A stretch of DNA of 64,000 nt from Bacillus infantis NRRL B-14911 (GTDB taxonomy: Bacteria; Bacillota; Bacilli; Bacillales; Cytobacillaceae). Of the stretch, positions 1 through 16,580 are shown piece after piece (position 1 is the stretch's first letter; every line of letters starts with the position of its first letter). The position numbers and the translations under genes are program-made. Below the pieces are notes generated by a model. It made no database searches. It saw nothing but the letters and a program-made list of their open reading frames with translations, and had not been told where the DNA came from. The stretch lies in assembly GCF_000473245.1 (NCBI RefSeq), contig NC_022524.1, positions 1,698,501 through 1,762,500 on the forward strand. Reading direction: 5' to 3'.

Positions 1-2600
1 ATGCTAACGGCGATATCCATATGGGCCATGCGCTGAATAAAATCCTTAAAGATTTTATTGTCCGCTACAAGTCCATGAGCGGATTCCATGCACCATATGT
101 ACCAGGCTGGGATACCCACGGCCTGCCGATTGAGCAGGCATTGACGAATAAAGGCGTTAAGAGAAAAGAAATGACAGTTGCCGAGTTCAGAAAGCTTTGC
201 GAGGAGTATGCCTATGAACAGGTTGACAGCCAGCGTTCACAATTTAAACGCCTTGGCGTCCGCGGCGACTGGGAAAACCCTTATATCACGCTGCAGCCTC
301 AATATGAAGCACAGCAGATCAAGGTATTTGGCGATATGGCTAAAAAAGGCTATATCTACAAAGGGAAGAAACCGGTCTACTGGTCACCTTCAAGTGAATC
401 AGCACTTGCCGAAGCGGAGATTGAATACCAGGATAAGCGCTCTCCTTCCATTTATGTTGGCTTTAAAGTCAAAGATGGAAAAGGTGTATTGGATCAGGAT
501 GTCCAAATCGTCATCTGGACGACAACTCCTTGGACGATCCCGGCCAATCTGGGGATCAGCGTCCATCCTGACCTTAATTATGTGGTTGCAGAAGCGGGCG
601 GCAGCAAATATCTGGTCGCAGAAGAGCTCTTGGAATCTGTGGCAGGAGAAACTGGCTGGGAAGACCCGGCTGTCGTTAAGACAGTCAAAGGAAGCGAGCT
701 GGAAAACATCCTTGCCTCCCATCCGCTTTATGGCCGCGATTCGCTTGTCATGCTTGGCGACCATGTAACCGTTGATGCAGGTACAGGCTGTGTCCACACT
801 GCGCCCGGCCATGGTGAAGATGACTTTTATGTTGGCCAGAAATATGGACTTGAGGTATTGTGCCCAGTCGATGATAAGGGTCTTATGACCAATGAAGCTG
901 AAGGCTTCGAAGGCCTCTTCTATGACGAAGCCAACAAGCCGATCACCGAAGCGCTTAAAGAAAAGGGTGCATTATTGGGCCTGAAGTTCATCACTCACTC
1001 TTATCCGCATGACTGGAGAACGAAGAAGCCGGTCATTTTCAGGGCTACAGCGCAATGGTTCGCATCCATCAAGGACTTCCGCAATGAGCTCCTGGAAGCT
1101 GTTAAAGAAACGAAATGGGTGCCGGCATGGGGAGAAACACGCCTGTTCAATATGGTCCGCGACCGCGGCGACTGGTGTATTTCCCGCCAGCGTGCATGGG
1201 GCGTTCCTATCCCTGTCTTTTATGCTGAAAACGGCGACAGCATCATTACTGATGAAACAATTGATCATGTTTCTGCCCTTTTCAGGGAACACGGCTCCAA
1301 TATCTGGTTCGAGAAAGAGGCCAAAGAGCTATTGCCTGAAGGGTTCACACATCCTGGCAGCCCGAATGGCAAGTTCACAAAAGAAACGGATATCATGGAT
1401 GTCTGGTTTGATTCCGGCTCATCCCACCAGGCTGTCCTGGAAGAACGCGATGATCTGCAGCGTCCTGCAGACCTTTACCTTGAAGGCTCTGATCAGTACA
1501 GAGGCTGGTTCAATTCATCCCTGTCCACCTCAGTGGCAGTAACTGGAAAGGCGCCGTATAAGGGCGTTCTTAGCCACGGCTTTGCACTTGACGGCGAAGG
1601 CAGGAAAATGAGTAAATCCATCGGAAATGTTGTCGTTCCGGCGAAGGTCATGAACCAGCTTGGAGCAGATATCCTGCGTCTTTGGGTGGCATCTGTAGAC
1701 TACCAGGCAGACGTAAGAGTCTCTGACCCGATCCTGAAGCAGGTTGCTGAGGTTTACCGCAAGATCAGAAACACATTCAGATTCCTGCTTGGGAACCTGG
1801 CTGACTTCAATCCTGAGAAAGATGCAGTTGTCTTTGAAAACCTCAGGGAAGTCGATCAGTTCATGCTCGTGAAGCTGAACAAGCTGGTCAAAAACGTCAA
1901 GGAAGCTTATGACCGCTATGAATTCGCAGGCATTTACCATGCGATCAACAATTTCTGTACATTGGACTTAAGTTCATTCTACCTGGATTTTGCCAAAGAT
2001 GTTCTTTACATCGAGGCCGAAGATAATGCTGACCGCCGTGCGATTCAGACAGTGCTTTATGAAAGCCTTGTTGCGCTTGCAAAGCTGACTGCGCCGATTC
2101 TTTCTCATACAGCTGATGAAGTATGGTCCTTTATCCCTGCTGCGAAGGAAGAAAGTGTACAGCTGACAGACATGCCTGAATACAAAGAGCTTCCTAATGC
2201 AGATGAACTGATGAAAAAATGGACATCATTCATGAATTTGCGCGATGAAGTGCTTAAAGCACTTGAAGAGGCACGAAATGAAAAAGTGATCGGGAAATCC
2301 CTGGCAGCAAAGATCACTCTTTATCCAACGGCTGAAACTAGAAGCCTTCTTGACAGCATTAAAGAAGATGTGAAACAGCTGTTCATCGTTTCCGCCTTTG
2401 AAATCGGCGGAGAGTATGGCGAGGCGCCTGAAGAAGCCCTCAAGCTCGACAAAGCGGCAATTCTTGTGTCTAAAGCAGAAGGCGAAACATGCGAGCGCTG
2501 CTGGACAGTTACACCGGAAGTCGGTGCTGATTCCAGCCACCCTTCGCTTTGCCCGCGCTGTGCAAGTGTTGTAAAAAACAACTATAGCCATTTGGCATAA
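1..2600 (+). CDS. ileS: Isoleucyl-tRNA synthetase, 5' truncated by window edge
   Basis: Class I aminoacyl-tRNA synthetase that charges tRNA-Ile with isoleucine in the cytoplasm. The reading frame is open from base 3, so the gene begins before the window; 865 residues are visible of a family length a little over 900. The HIGH signature appears as HMGH at bases 18-29, only about 50 residues into the usual protein. The KMSKS signature lies at 1605-1619. The middle holds the CP1 editing region, with [12 protein letters not shown] and the [15 protein letters not shown] block. The C-terminus ends in a zinc finger of two CxxC pairs (CERC at 2490-2501, CPRC at 2550-2561), the form typical of the bacterial short-tail enzyme. 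A strong intrinsic terminator follows the stop. The T-box leader expected for this gene in Firmicutes would lie outside the window. An ATG at base 21 is internal and not the start. Confidence 0.97.
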   Translation, partial: ANGDIHMGHALNKILKDFIVRYKSMSGFHAPYVPGWDTHGLPIEQALTNKGVKRKEMTVAEFRKLCEEYAYEQVDSQRSQFKRLGVRGDWENPYITLQPQYEAQQIKVFGDMAKKGYIYKGKKPVYWSPSSESALAEAEIEYQDKRSPSIYVGFKVKDGKGVLDQDVQIVIWTTTPWTIPANLGISVHPDLNYVVAEAGGSKYLVAEELLESVAGETGWEDPAVVKTVKGSELENILASHPLYGRDSLVMLGDHVTVDAGTGCVHTAPGHGEDDFYVGQKYGLEVLCPVDDKGLMTNEAEGFEGLFYDEANKPITEALKEKGALLGLKFITHSYPHDWRTKKPVIFRATAQWFASIKDFRNELLEAVKETKWVPAWGETRLFNMVRDRGDWCISRQRAWGVPIPVFYAENGDSIITDETIDHVSALFREHGSNIWFEKEAKELLPEGFTHPGSPNGKFTKETDIMDVWFDSGSSHQAVLEERDDLQRPADLYLEGSDQYRGWFNSSLSTSVAVTGKAPYKGVLSHGFALDGEGRKMSKSIGNVVVPAKVMNQLGADILRLWVASVDYQADVRVSDPILKQVAEVYRKIRNTFRFLLGNLADFNPEKDAVVFENLREVDQFMLVKLNKLVKNVKEAYDRYEFAGIYHAINNFCTLDLSSFYLDFAKDVLYIEAEDNADRRAIQTVLYESLVALAKLTAPILSHTADEVWSFIPAAKEESVQLTDMPEYKELPNADELMKKWTSFMNLRDEVLKALEEARNEKVIGKSLAAKITLYPTAETRSLLDSIKEDVKQLFIVSAFEIGGEYGEAPEEALKLDKAAILVSKAEGETCERCWTVTPEVGADSSHPSLCPRCASVVKNNYSHLA

Positions 2601-2609
2601 TAACAAGAC

Positions 2610-2640
2610 CCGGCTGCCTGGTGCAGCCGGTTTTTGATTT
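2610..2640 (+). terminator. Intrinsic terminator of ileS
   Basis: Perfect 8-bp GC-rich stem CCGGCTGC / GCAGCCGG (2610-2617 with 2623-2630) with a 5-nt loop, followed directly by TTTTTGATTTTTTT. It lies 10 nt after the ileS stop. Confidence 0.92.
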
Positions 2641-2794
2641 TTTTCCTGTCACCTAACCCCCGAAAGATTACCTTTTTTTCGATAAATCCTTCCACCTTAT
2701 CTAAACTTTGTGCTCTTTGTTAAATGTTTATCAGGTTCTGTGCGCCCAGGCCGGAGATAATAATTTTAAACAAAGAAGAACGGAGGAAGCGGCA

Positions 2795-3136
2795 ATGGAC
2801 AGCTCATTTGAAAAGCTCTATTCAGAACTCCGTGCAACTAAAGAGGAATTGCTTCAGAGGCTGGAAAGCGGAAGATGCTCAGCCCTTATCCAGCCATTAA
2901 TATATGATGAGTTGGCCGATATTAACCGCGCCATCGGAAAATTGGAAAAAGGGGAATACGGAAAATGTGAAATATCCGGGGAATTGATACCGGAAAATCT
3001 GCTGTCAGTCATCCCAACTATGGTAGCATTGTCAGATTATGATAAGCTTGGGGCGTTTTGCCGAAAGCCGATGGAATCAGTTTTTGAACCGTCCGCAGAC
3101 ACCGCTTCTTTCTTGATGATGATTATGAGAGGCTGA
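2795..3136 (+). CDS. ylyA: YlyA, DksA/TraR-like protein with degenerate zinc finger
   Basis: Small 113-residue protein, recognised as YlyA by its place between ileS and lspA and by its DksA/TraR layout. An N-terminal helical half (FEKLYSELRATKEELLQRLE) is followed by the segment LEKGEYGKCEISGELIPENLL, which matches the zinc-finger part of the family. The finger is broken: only the first cysteine of the usual C-x2-C...C-x2-C set is at its place (CEIS instead of CxxC, and no second pair near VALSDY). Zinc is therefore unlikely to be bound there. Family members act in the RNA polymerase secondary channel; a role here as an RNA polymerase or stress factor is inference. The start at 2795 follows GGAGG at 2783-2787 with normal spacing. 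An in-frame ATG at 2708 has no ribosome site and would add an unlikely 29-residue extension. Confidence 0.82.
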   Translation: MDSSFEKLYSELRATKEELLQRLESGRCSALIQPLIYDELADINRAIGKLEKGEYGKCEISGELIPENLLSVIPTMVALSDYDKLGAFCRKPMESVFEPSADTASFLMMIMRG

Positions 3137-3191
3137 ACCGGTCAGCAGCAGCCTTCATAGTGGATAAAAGGTGTCGTTTTCATGGAGATTA

Positions 3192-3200
3192 TGCTAAAAT
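3192..3200 (+). promoter_or_regulatory. Candidate extended -10 promoter for lspA
   Basis: TGC-TAAAAT at 3192-3200 matches an extended -10 (TGn + TAnnnT). Only a poor -35 lies 17 nt upstream. It sits 36 nt before the lspA start. The same 12-nt string TGCTAAAATGCT recurs upstream of acpP. Weak evidence without mapping of the 5' end. Confidence 0.35.
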
Positions 3201-3235
3201 GCTAAGGTAATGACTTCAAATTGGAGGTAGCCTTT

Positions 3236-3724
3236 GTGTTTTATTACATAATTGCCTTATTTGTTATTGCTCTGGATCAGCTGACCAAATGGCTGATTGT
3301 TAAAAATATGGAGCTTGGTGAAAGCATCCCGGTGATCGAGAATTTTCTTTATATCACATCGCACCGCAACAGGGGGGCGGCATGGGGAATTCTTGAAGGG
3401 CAAATGTGGTTTTTCTATGTTATTACAGTTGCCGTCATCATAGGTATTGTCTATTACATCAAGACCGCAGCAAAAGGGAAGCGATTGCTTGGCATCGCAC
3501 TGGGATTAATGCTCGGAGGGGCGATCGGCAATTTTATCGACAGGGTTTTCCGCAAAGAAGTGGTTGATTTCGTCAACACATATATCTTTGGATATGATTT
3601 TCCTGTCTTTAATGTGGCCGATTCATCATTGGTTGTCGGGGTAATCATACTGATGATACAAATGCTCCGGGAAGAGCGGGAAGCGAAGGAGAAATCGAAT
3701 GGAGAAAATGGAATACATCATTAA
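3236..3724 (+). CDS. lspA: Lipoprotein signal peptidase (signal peptidase II)
   Basis: Integral membrane aspartyl protease that removes signal peptides from diacylglyceryl-modified prolipoproteins. The 162-residue protein has four hydrophobic segments. The catalytic aspartates are visible in the two conserved blocks [11 protein letters not shown] and [12 protein letters not shown]; the upstream block NRGAAWGIL is also family-typical. I chose the GTG at 3236 because GGAGGT lies at 3223-3228, 7 nt ahead, and the protein then begins [15 protein letters not shown] as in homologues. A TTG at 3221 in the same frame overlaps that ribosome site and is unlikely. The 3' end overlaps the next gene by 26 nt, which suggests coupled translation. 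Active-site blocks are intact and length is normal for the family. Confidence 0.95.
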   Translation: MFYYIIALFVIALDQLTKWLIVKNMELGESIPVIENFLYITSHRNRGAAWGILEGQMWFFYVITVAVIIGIVYYIKTAAKGKRLLGIALGLMLGGAIGNFIDRVFRKEVVDFVNTYIFGYDFPVFNVADSSLVVGVIILMIQMLREEREAKEKSNGENGIHH

Positions 3725-4604
3725 TGAAGAAGTGGCAGGGGAAAGGCTTGATAAAGCTGTTTCACTGCTGAACGAAGAGCTGTCAAGATCACAGGCGCAG
3801 CAAATGATCAAGGATGGCCATATCCTTGTCAACGGCCAGGGAACTAAAACGAATTATAAATGCAGCATTGATGATAAGATTGAAATATCATTCCCAGAAC
3901 CGGAAGAGCTTGATGTCTTACCGGAAGAGATGGACCTTGATATCTATTATGAAGATGGTGATGTCCTTGTCGTTAATAAGCCTAAGGGAATGGTCGTCCA
4001 TCCTGCGCCGGGTCATGCATCAGGAACGCTGGTCAATGGCCTTATGGCACACTGCAAGGACCTTTCCGGCATCAATGGCGTCCTGCGCCCGGGAATCGTT
4101 CACCGCATCGATAAGGATACATCAGGCCTGCTGATGGTTGCCAAGAATGATATGGCCCATGAAAGCCTGGTGAATCAGCTTGTTGAAAAAACCGTGACAA
4201 GGAAGTACCAGGCAATTGTTCATGGAACCATCCCTCATGACTATGGAACGGTTGATGCTCCGCTTGGAAGGGATCCTAAAGACAGGCAGAGCATGACAGT
4301 GGTGGATGGCGGAAAGCATGCGGTCACGCATTTTCATGTGATTCACCGCTACAAGGATTTTACCCATGTGGAATGCCAGCTTGAAACAGGAAGGACCCAC
4401 CAGATCCGCGTTCATATGAAATATATCGGCTATCCGCTGGCAGGGGACCCGAAGTACGGGCCAAGAAAGACACTTGAAATCGGCGGACAGGCACTGCATG
4501 CAGGTGTTCTGGGCTTTGTGCATCCAAGAACCGGGGAATACATGGAATTTGAGGCTCCACTTCCGGCATACTTCTCGGAACTCCTGGAAAAACTGGGCAA
4601 GTAG
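3699..4604 (+). CDS. ylyB: RluD-family rRNA pseudouridine synthase (YlyB)
   Basis: 301-residue pseudouridine synthase of the RluA/RluD family. An N-terminal S4 RNA-binding domain (about residues 15-75, [23 protein letters not shown]) precedes the catalytic domain. The catalytic aspartate is in [11 protein letters not shown], and the [10 protein letters not shown] block follows. By family it should convert uridines of 23S rRNA helix 69; in this genome that is inferred from position and similarity to B. subtilis YlyB. AAGGAG at 3686-3691 lies 7 nt before the ATG at 3699; a second in-frame ATG at 3708 is also possible. The gene overlaps lspA and is the last before the pyr promoter. No strong terminator was seen between it and that promoter. 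Confidence 0.92.
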   Translation: MEKMEYIINEEVAGERLDKAVSLLNEELSRSQAQQMIKDGHILVNGQGTKTNYKCSIDDKIEISFPEPEELDVLPEEMDLDIYYEDGDVLVVNKPKGMVVHPAPGHASGTLVNGLMAHCKDLSGINGVLRPGIVHRIDKDTSGLLMVAKNDMAHESLVNQLVEKTVTRKYQAIVHGTIPHDYGTVDAPLGRDPKDRQSMTVVDGGKHAVTHFHVIHRYKDFTHVECQLETGRTHQIRVHMKYIGYPLAGDPKYGPRKTLEIGGQALHAGVLGFVHPRTGEYMEFEAPLPAYFSELLEKLGK

Positions 4605-4624
4605 CATCTAAAAAATAATAATCG

Positions 4625-4653
4625 TTGACATCTGTCCTAAAATATTTTACTAT
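4625..4653 (+). promoter_or_regulatory. Sigma-A promoter of the pyr operon
   Basis: Consensus -35 TTGACA (4625-4630), 17-nt spacer, -10 TACTAT (4648-4653). It lies just upstream of the first PyrR-type leader and about 170 nt before pyrR, so it is the expected main promoter of the operon. Confidence 0.85.
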
Positions 4654-4675
4654 AGCTTTAATGAATATGACCTTT

Positions 4676-5363
<688 letters not shown>

Positions 5364-5375
5364 ACATCCCCCTTT

Positions 5376-5471
5376 TAACGCAGTCCAGAGAGGCTGGCAA
5401 AGGGGAACATGGCTGGTGTCTTTTCAGCTGTGCTCCTATGCCCTCTGTGCGAAAAAGCAAGAGGGTTTTTT
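5376..5471 (+). promoter_or_regulatory. PyrR-dependent attenuator 2 (pyrR-pyrP gap)
   Basis: PyrR-binding loop AGTCCAGAGAGGCTGGCAAA begins at 5382, with the conserved TCCAGAGAGGCT core. A long linker follows and then a terminator hairpin at 5441-5465. It regulates readthrough from pyrR into pyrP and the biosynthetic genes according to UMP level. Confidence 0.9.
5441..5471 (+). terminator. Attenuator 2 terminator hairpin
   Basis: Stem CCCTCT (5441-5446) with AGAGGG (5460-5465), extended by TGC/GCA with one bulge, followed by TTTTTT. Confidence 0.85.
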
Positions 5472-5505
5472 GCGGGGAAAAGACGAATACAAAGGAGACA
5501 AAGCC

Positions 5506-6810
5506 ATGAATAAACCATTATTAGACGTAAACGAAGTACCAAAGCCATTTCAATGGATTACCTTAAGCATCCAGCATTTATTCGCCATGTTCGGCGCAAC
5601 CATTCTTGTTCCTTACCTCGTCGGACTTGATCCGGCCATTGCACTCATTTCGAGCGGACTTGGAACCATTGCTTTTCTGATCATCACAAAATGGCAGGTT
5701 CCGGCATATCTTGGCTCATCCTTTGCCTTCATCGCACCGATCATCGCAGCGAAGACTGCAGGCGGGCCGGGCGCAGCCATGATCGGCAGCTTTATGGCCG
5801 GCCTGGTATACGGCATCGTGGCGCTTATCATTAAAAAAGCAGGTTATCGCTGGATCATGAAGCTGCTTCCGCCTGTTGTGGTCGGCCCGGTCATCATTGT
5901 CATCGGACTTGGTCTTGCAGGCACAGCGGTAGGAATGGCAATGAACAATGCAGACGGGGAATACAGCTTCCTGTACTTTTCCGCCGGCCTCGTCACATTG
6001 GCGGCCACGATTGTTTTCTCCATCTACTTTAAAGGGATGCTGAGCATGATCCCGATTCTTGGCGGGATCATCATCGGGTATATATACTCCGTATTTGCGG
6101 GTCTTGTAGATTTCACTCCGGTTCTCGAAGCAAAGTGGTTTGAAGCACCAAATTTCCTCATTCCATTTGCAGATTATAAAGTTGATCTGTCATCATTGAA
6201 GATCGCATTGCTGATGGTGCCTGTAGCAGTCGTCACTTTATCAGAGCATATAGGCCACCAGCTTGTTCTCAGCAAAGTGGTAGGCAGGGATTATATTAAA
6301 AACCCGGGACTTCACAGGTCGATTCTCGGGGACGGGATGGCAACCATCATTTCCGCGCTGATCGGCGGACCGCCTAAAACAACTTACGGCGAAAATATCG
6401 GCGTCCTTGCGATCACAAGGGTCTACAGTGTATATGTGCTGGCCGGTGCCGCAGTAGTTGCGACCGTGTTTGGCTTCATCGGCAAGATCACTGCGCTGAT
6501 CGCTTCAATCCCGACACCTGTGATGGGCGGGGTTTCCATCCTGCTGTTCGGCATCATCGCCTCGTCCGGACTGAGAATGCTGGTTGACAGCAAGGTGGAC
6601 TTTGGGGACAAACGGAATCTGGTCATCTCGTCTGTCATCCTGGTCATCGGGATCGGCGGAGCCCATGTAACTCTGGGCGGATTAAATCTGGAAGGTATGG
6701 CGCTCGCGGCAATCTGCGGTGTGGTGCTCAACCTGATCCTGCCAGGCAAACCTCAGATTGAAGAAGATATGTTTGAAGCGGAAACCGAAAAAAAAAGTAA
6801 TGTTGCATAA
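5506..6810 (+). CDS. pyrP: Uracil permease
   Basis: 434-residue integral membrane protein of the nucleobase:cation symporter 2 (NCS2) family that imports uracil. The protein is hydrophobic throughout, with about a dozen or more membrane segments. Family blocks are visible: QHLFAMFGATILVPYLVGL at the start, GPVIIVIGLGLAG in the middle, LSEHIGHQLVLSKVVGRDY, and GGPPKTTYGENIGVLAITRVYS. The start at 5506 has AAAGGAG at 5491-5497 and gives the usual N-terminus MNKPLLDVNEVPKPFQW. The upstream in-frame extension to 5353 only covers the attenuator. A third attenuator follows the gene, so uptake and synthesis can be tuned separately. Confidence 0.96.
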   Translation: MNKPLLDVNEVPKPFQWITLSIQHLFAMFGATILVPYLVGLDPAIALISSGLGTIAFLIITKWQVPAYLGSSFAFIAPIIAAKTAGGPGAAMIGSFMAGLVYGIVALIIKKAGYRWIMKLLPPVVVGPVIIVIGLGLAGTAVGMAMNNADGEYSFLYFSAGLVTLAATIVFSIYFKGMLSMIPILGGIIIGYIYSVFAGLVDFTPVLEAKWFEAPNFLIPFADYKVDLSSLKIALLMVPVAVVTLSEHIGHQLVLSKVVGRDYIKNPGLHRSILGDGMATIISALIGGPPKTTYGENIGVLAITRVYSVYVLAGAAVVATVFGFIGKITALIASIPTPVMGGVSILLFGIIASSGLRMLVDSKVDFGDKRNLVISSVILVIGIGGAHVTLGGLNLEGMALAAICGVVLNLILPGKPQIEEDMFEAETEKKSNVA

Positions 6811-9168
<2,358 letters not shown>

Positions 9169-9172
<4 letters not shown>

Positions 9173-10275
9173 AAAAACAGCTGATTTTGGAAGACGGAAC
9201 CATTTTTATCGGGGAAGGTTTTGGGAGCGATTCTGCAGCTTTCGGAGAAGTCGTATTCAACACAGGGATGACCGGATATCAGGAAATCCTCTCTGACCCT
9301 TCATACTGCAGCCAGATCGTGGTGCTGACTTACCCTCTAATCGGGAATTATGGCATCAACAGGGATGATTTTGAGAGCATTCTGCCGGCGATTCACGGAT
9401 TTGTTGTTAAAGAAGCGGCTGAATACCCTTCTAACTGGAGGAACGAGCATTCTTTAGGCGCTTATCTTGAAGCGAAAGGCATTCCTGGAATAGCGGGGAT
9501 CGACACTAGGAAACTGACAAGAATCATCCGGAAGCATGGAACTTTAAAAGGGAGCATATGCCCGATTGAACAGGATCCTTCCGAAGTGATTGAAAAACTG
9601 AAATCTGCTGTCCTTCCGCATGACCAGGTGAAAAGAGTATCAACGAAGACAGCCTATCCTTCCCCGGGCCGCGGCCGCAGGGTCGTACTTGTGGATTACG
9701 GCATGAAGCATGGAATTCTCAGGGAGCTGAACAAGCGCGGATGTGATGTGATCGTGGTGCCATACCATACAACAAGCGAAGAGATCCTCAGCCTGAGCCC
9801 TGACGGGGTTATGCTTTCAAATGGGCCTGGGGACCCGAAAGATGTAGTGGAAGCCATCCCGATGATCCAGGGGCTGCTCGGGAAGGTCCCATTGTTTGGA
9901 ATCTGCCTCGGCCACCAGCTGTTTGCCCTTGCTTGCGGCGCTGATACTGAGAAACTGAAATTCGGCCACAGGGGGTCCAATCATCCTGTCAAAGAACTTA
10001 AAACAGGGAAAGTGGCGCTGACTTCACAAAATCATGGATACTCTGTCAACGAAGATTCTATTTACGGTACACCGCTTGAAGTGACGCATATTGCGCTTAA
10101 TGACGGAACAGTCGAAGGGCTGAAACATAAGAATGTACCTGCTTTTACAGTCCAATATCATCCTGAAGCCTCTCCGGGGCCGGAAGATGCCAATAATCTT
10201 TTTGAACAATTTATGCAAATGATCGAATCTGAGAAACGGGAAGGTGCTGCAGCATGCCAAAGCGTACAGATATAA
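9169..10275 (+). CDS. pyrAA: Pyrimidine-specific carbamoyl phosphate synthase, small (glutaminase) chain
   Basis: 368-residue subunit that hydrolyses glutamine and passes ammonia to the large chain for carbamoyl phosphate formation. The N-terminal half ([34 protein letters not shown]) is the CPSase small-chain domain. The C-terminal half is a class I amidotransferase with nucleophile Cys in [13 protein letters not shown] and the His-Glu pair in [11 protein letters not shown]. The start at 9169 overlaps the pyrC stop by 4 nt, so translation is probably coupled. The 3' end overlaps pyrAB by 22 nt. Confidence 0.97.
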
Positions 10276-13200
10276 AAAGCATTCTAGTGATCGGGTCGGG
10301 GCCCATTGTCATCGGGCAGGCGGCAGAATTCGACTATGCCGGGACACAGGCCTGCATAGCGCTGAAAGAAGAAGGATACAGGGTCATCCTTGTCAACTCG
10401 AATCCGGCGACCATCATGACAGATACAGAGATTGCCGATGCCGTCTATATTGAACCCCTGACACTTGAGTTTGTCAGCAGGATCATCCGCAAAGAGCGCC
10501 CGGATGCGATCGTTCCGACCCTGGGAGGACAGACCGGCCTGAACCTGGCAGTCGAGCTGTCTAAAGCAGGCGTGCTTGAAGAGTGCGGTGTGGAAGTGCT
10601 CGGCACAAAGCTGTCGGCCATTGAAAAGGCGGAAGACCGCGATCTGTTCAGAAGCTTAATGAATGAATTGGGTGAGCCGGTCCCTGAAAGTGAAATCATC
10701 CATAATATCGATGAGGCCCTTGCATTTGCAGAGCAGATCGGCTATCCGGTGATTGTCCGTCCTGCTTTCACGCTCGGCGGAACAGGGGGCGGCATCTGCC
10801 ATGATGAGGAAGAACTGCTGGAAATCACGGCGAGCGGCCTGAAGAACAGCCCTGTCACCCAGTGCCTGCTCGAGAAGAGCATAGCTGGCTTCAAAGAAAT
10901 AGAATACGAGGTTATGAGAGACTCGAACGATAATGCGATCGTTGTCTGCAATATGGAGAACATCGATCCGGTAGGGGTACATACAGGAGATTCTATCGTT
11001 GTCGCGCCGAGCCAGACCTTAAGCGACCGTGAATACCAGCTGCTCCGCAATGTATCACTGAAAATCATCCGTGCCCTGGAAATCGAGGGAGGCTGCAATG
11101 TTCAGCTCGCGCTGGATCCATACAGCTTCGACTATTACATCATTGAAGTGAATCCTCGTGTCAGCCGCTCTTCTGCGCTGGCTTCAAAAGCAACAGGCTA
11201 TCCGATTGCCAAACTGGCGGCGAAGATTGCCGTTGGCCTGACGCTTGATGAGATGATGAACCCGGTCACCGGAAAAACGTATGCGTGCTTTGAGCCTGCC
11301 CTTGACTATATTGTCACCAAGATCCCGCGCTGGCCTTTTGATAAATTTGAGTCAGCCAACCGCTCTCTCGGTACACAGATGAAAGCAACAGGTGAGGTAA
11401 TGGCCATAGGGCGGACTTTTGAAGAGTCACTGCTTAAGGCCATCAGGTCGCTGGAAGCCAATGTATACCATTTTGCTTTGAATAATCCTGAGGAAATCGA
11501 TGATGCTCTTATGGAAAAGCGTATCCGCAAAGCAGGCGATGAGAGGCTGTTCTACATCTCTGAAGCGCTGAGGCGGGGAGTAACGATCGAAACCATCCAT
11601 GAGTGGAGCGAGATCGACTTATTCTTCCTTTATAAAATGAACAAAATCGTGGCATTTGAGAAGACACTCTCTGGCAAACGGTTTGACCAGGAGATTGCGA
11701 AAAAAGCAAAGGAAATGGGCTTTTCTGACCTGGTGATTGCGGGGCTGTGGGATGCCTCAGAGCAGGAGGTCTACAGCTGGAGGAAGAAAAACGGCATTGT
11801 ACCGGTATATAAGATGGTTGATACCTGTGCGGCGGAGTTCGAATCAGAAACACCTTATTATTACGGAACCTATGAAGAAGAAAACGAGTCTATCGTTACA
11901 GACAGGAAAAGCATCGTCGTGCTTGGGTCCGGGCCGATCCGCATTGGTCAGGGAATTGAGTTCGACTATGCAACCGTACACTCTGTATGGGCAATTAAAG
12001 AAGCCGGCTATGAAGCAATCATCATCAACAATAATCCGGAAACTGTGTCTACAGACTTCAGCATTTCCGATAAGCTTTATTTTGAACCGCTGACGATTGA
12101 GGATGTTATGCATATCATCGATCTGGAAAAACCCGAGGGGGCAGTGGTCCAATTCGGGGGCCAGACAGCGATCAATCTTGCGGCAGAACTTGTGAAACGA
12201 GGAGTGAAAATCCTCGGGACATCACTTGAAAACCTTGACCGTGCTGAGGACAGGGACAAATTTGAAATGGCGCTGACAGACCTGGGCATTCCCCAGCCGC
12301 AGGGAAAGACAGCTTTCTCTGCAGAAGATGCGGCCGTTATTGCTGCTGAAATCGGCTACCCTGTCCTTGTCCGCCCTTCATATGTCCTTGGGGGCAGGGC
12401 AATGGAGATTGTCTATAAAGAAGAAGAGCTGCTTCATTATATGAAAAATGCGGTACGTGTGAATCCGGAACATCCTGTTCTGATCGACCGCTACCTGACA
12501 GGCAAGGAAATCGAAGTTGATGCAATTTCTGACGGAGAAAGAGTCGTCATTCCAGGCATCATGGAGCATATCGAACGGGCAGGCGTCCACTCGGGCGACT
12601 CCATCGCCGTATACCCGCCTCAAAATCTGACTGATGAAGTGAAAGCGAAACTGGCCGAATATACGGAAAAGCTGGCAAAGGGCCTCGGCATCATCGGTCT
12701 CCTGAATATCCAGTATGTAGTGGCAAAAGGAGAGGTATTTGTCCTGGAAGTGAACCCGCGGTCCAGCCGGACAGTTCCATTCCTGTCTAAAATAACCAAT
12801 GTCCCGATGGCTAATATTGCAACAAAGGTAATCCTTGGGCAGTCGCTTGAAAGCCAGGGGTATGAGTCAGGCCTTGTACCTGAAAAGCAGGGCGTGTATG
12901 TAAAGGTGCCGGTGTTTTCCTTTGCTAAGCTAAGGCGGGTAGACATCACGCTCGGCCCTGAGATGAAGTCGACAGGTGAAGTCATGGGGAAAGATCATAC
13001 CCTTGAAAAAGCCTTATATAAAGGCCTTGTCGCATCAGGTATGAAAATCAGCAGTTACGGAAATGTCCTGATGACAGTGGCCGACAAAGATAAAGAAGAA
13101 GCGCTCGCACTTGCCAGGAGGTTTGCAGAAATCGGCTATCAGGTAATGGCGACAAGCGGTACGGCAGGCTATTTCTCTGCAGCAGGCATTCCAGTGAAAG

Positions 13201-13462
13201 TGGTCGGCAAAATCGGGGCAGAAGGCCCGGACCTGCTGGATGTCATCCGCAATGGAGAGGCACAGCTGGTCATCAATACGCTGACAAAAGGAAAGCAGCC
13301 GGCGCGCGACGGCTTCCGGATCCGCAGGGAATCAGTGGAAAACGGGGTCGCGTGCCTGACATCCCTGGACACAGCTGAAGCGATTCTCCAGGTAATTGAA
13401 TCCATGAACTTCTCAGCAGAGGCCATGATGCCGGGCAGCCATGAGAAGAAGGCGGTCCTTCT

Positions 13463-13466
<4 letters not shown>
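10254..13466 (+). CDS. pyrAB: Pyrimidine-specific carbamoyl phosphate synthase, large chain
   Basis: 1070-residue synthetase that makes carbamoyl phosphate from bicarbonate, ammonia and two ATP. The two homologous halves are easy to see: [24 protein letters not shown] near the start and [24 protein letters not shown] near residue 555, each followed by an ATP-grasp domain ([24 protein letters not shown]). The last part (from about residue 930) is the MGS-like allosteric domain with [14 protein letters not shown], the site where effectors such as UMP or PRPP act in relatives. The ATG at 10254 lies 22 nt inside pyrAA, and its TGA overlaps the pyrK ATG. Confidence 0.97.
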
Positions 13467-15864
<2,398 letters not shown>

Positions 15865-15868
<4 letters not shown>

Positions 15869-16500
15869 ATAAAACAATTGCTGAAAGATTGCTGGAAATT
15901 GGAGCGGTTACTCTGCAGCCTTCCAATCCTTTCACCTGGTCATCGGGGCTGCTGTCTCCCATCTACTGTGATAACCGCCTGACAATGTCCTATCCGGAGG
16001 TGCGCAGGGAAATAGCCGCAGGGCTTAAAGTGCTTATAGAAGAGCATTTCCCTGACGCTGAAGTCATTGCCGGAACTGCGACTGCAGGGATTCCTCATGC
16101 CGCCTGGGCAAGCGATTTGCTGGAATTGCCGATGTGCTATGTCCGTTCAAAAGCGAAAGAGCATGGAAAAGGAAAGCAGATTGAAGGAAGAGCGGAAAAA
16201 GGGCAGAAAGTAGTTGTGGTCGAAGATCTTATTTCAACTGGAGGCAGCGTCATCACAGCTGTTGATGCTCTTCGCGAAGCAGGCTGTGAAGTACTTGGGG
16301 CTGTATCCATTTTTACATATGAGCTTAAGCAGGGCGATCAGAAGCTTGCTGAAGCAGGGATACAGTCATATTCCCTGGCCACCTTCACAGAGCTTGCGGA
16401 GACAGCAAGAGAGAAGGGCCGTATCACAACTGGCGAAATGGATGCCCTTTCGGAATGGAGAGAGAATCCAGCCGAATGGGGCGCTGCTGCCAGACAATAA
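15865..16500 (+). CDS. pyrE: Orotate phosphoribosyltransferase
   Basis: 211-residue enzyme that joins orotate to PRPP to form OMP. The PRPP loop is [21 protein letters not shown] near residue 117; the substrate part [14 protein letters not shown] is present near the N-terminus, and [16 protein letters not shown] forms the flexible loop. GGGAGG at 15849-15854 precedes the ATG at 15865. It ends the operon, 35 nt before a two-way terminator. Confidence 0.97.
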
Positions 16501-16535
16501 TTGAAGTACTAAAAGTAAGATTTCTTATCTTGAAA

Positions 16536-16580
16536 TAAAAAAGGAAGCAGAATCTGCGGACTCTGCTTCTTTTTTTTATT
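16536..16580. terminator. Bidirectional terminator between pyrE and rqcH
   Basis: Stem GAAGCAGA (16544-16551) with TCTGCTTC (16562-16569), with an A run on the left and a T run (to 16577) on the right, so it can stop both the pyr operon and the converging minus-strand gene. The T run reaches into the rqcH stop codon. Confidence 0.9.
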
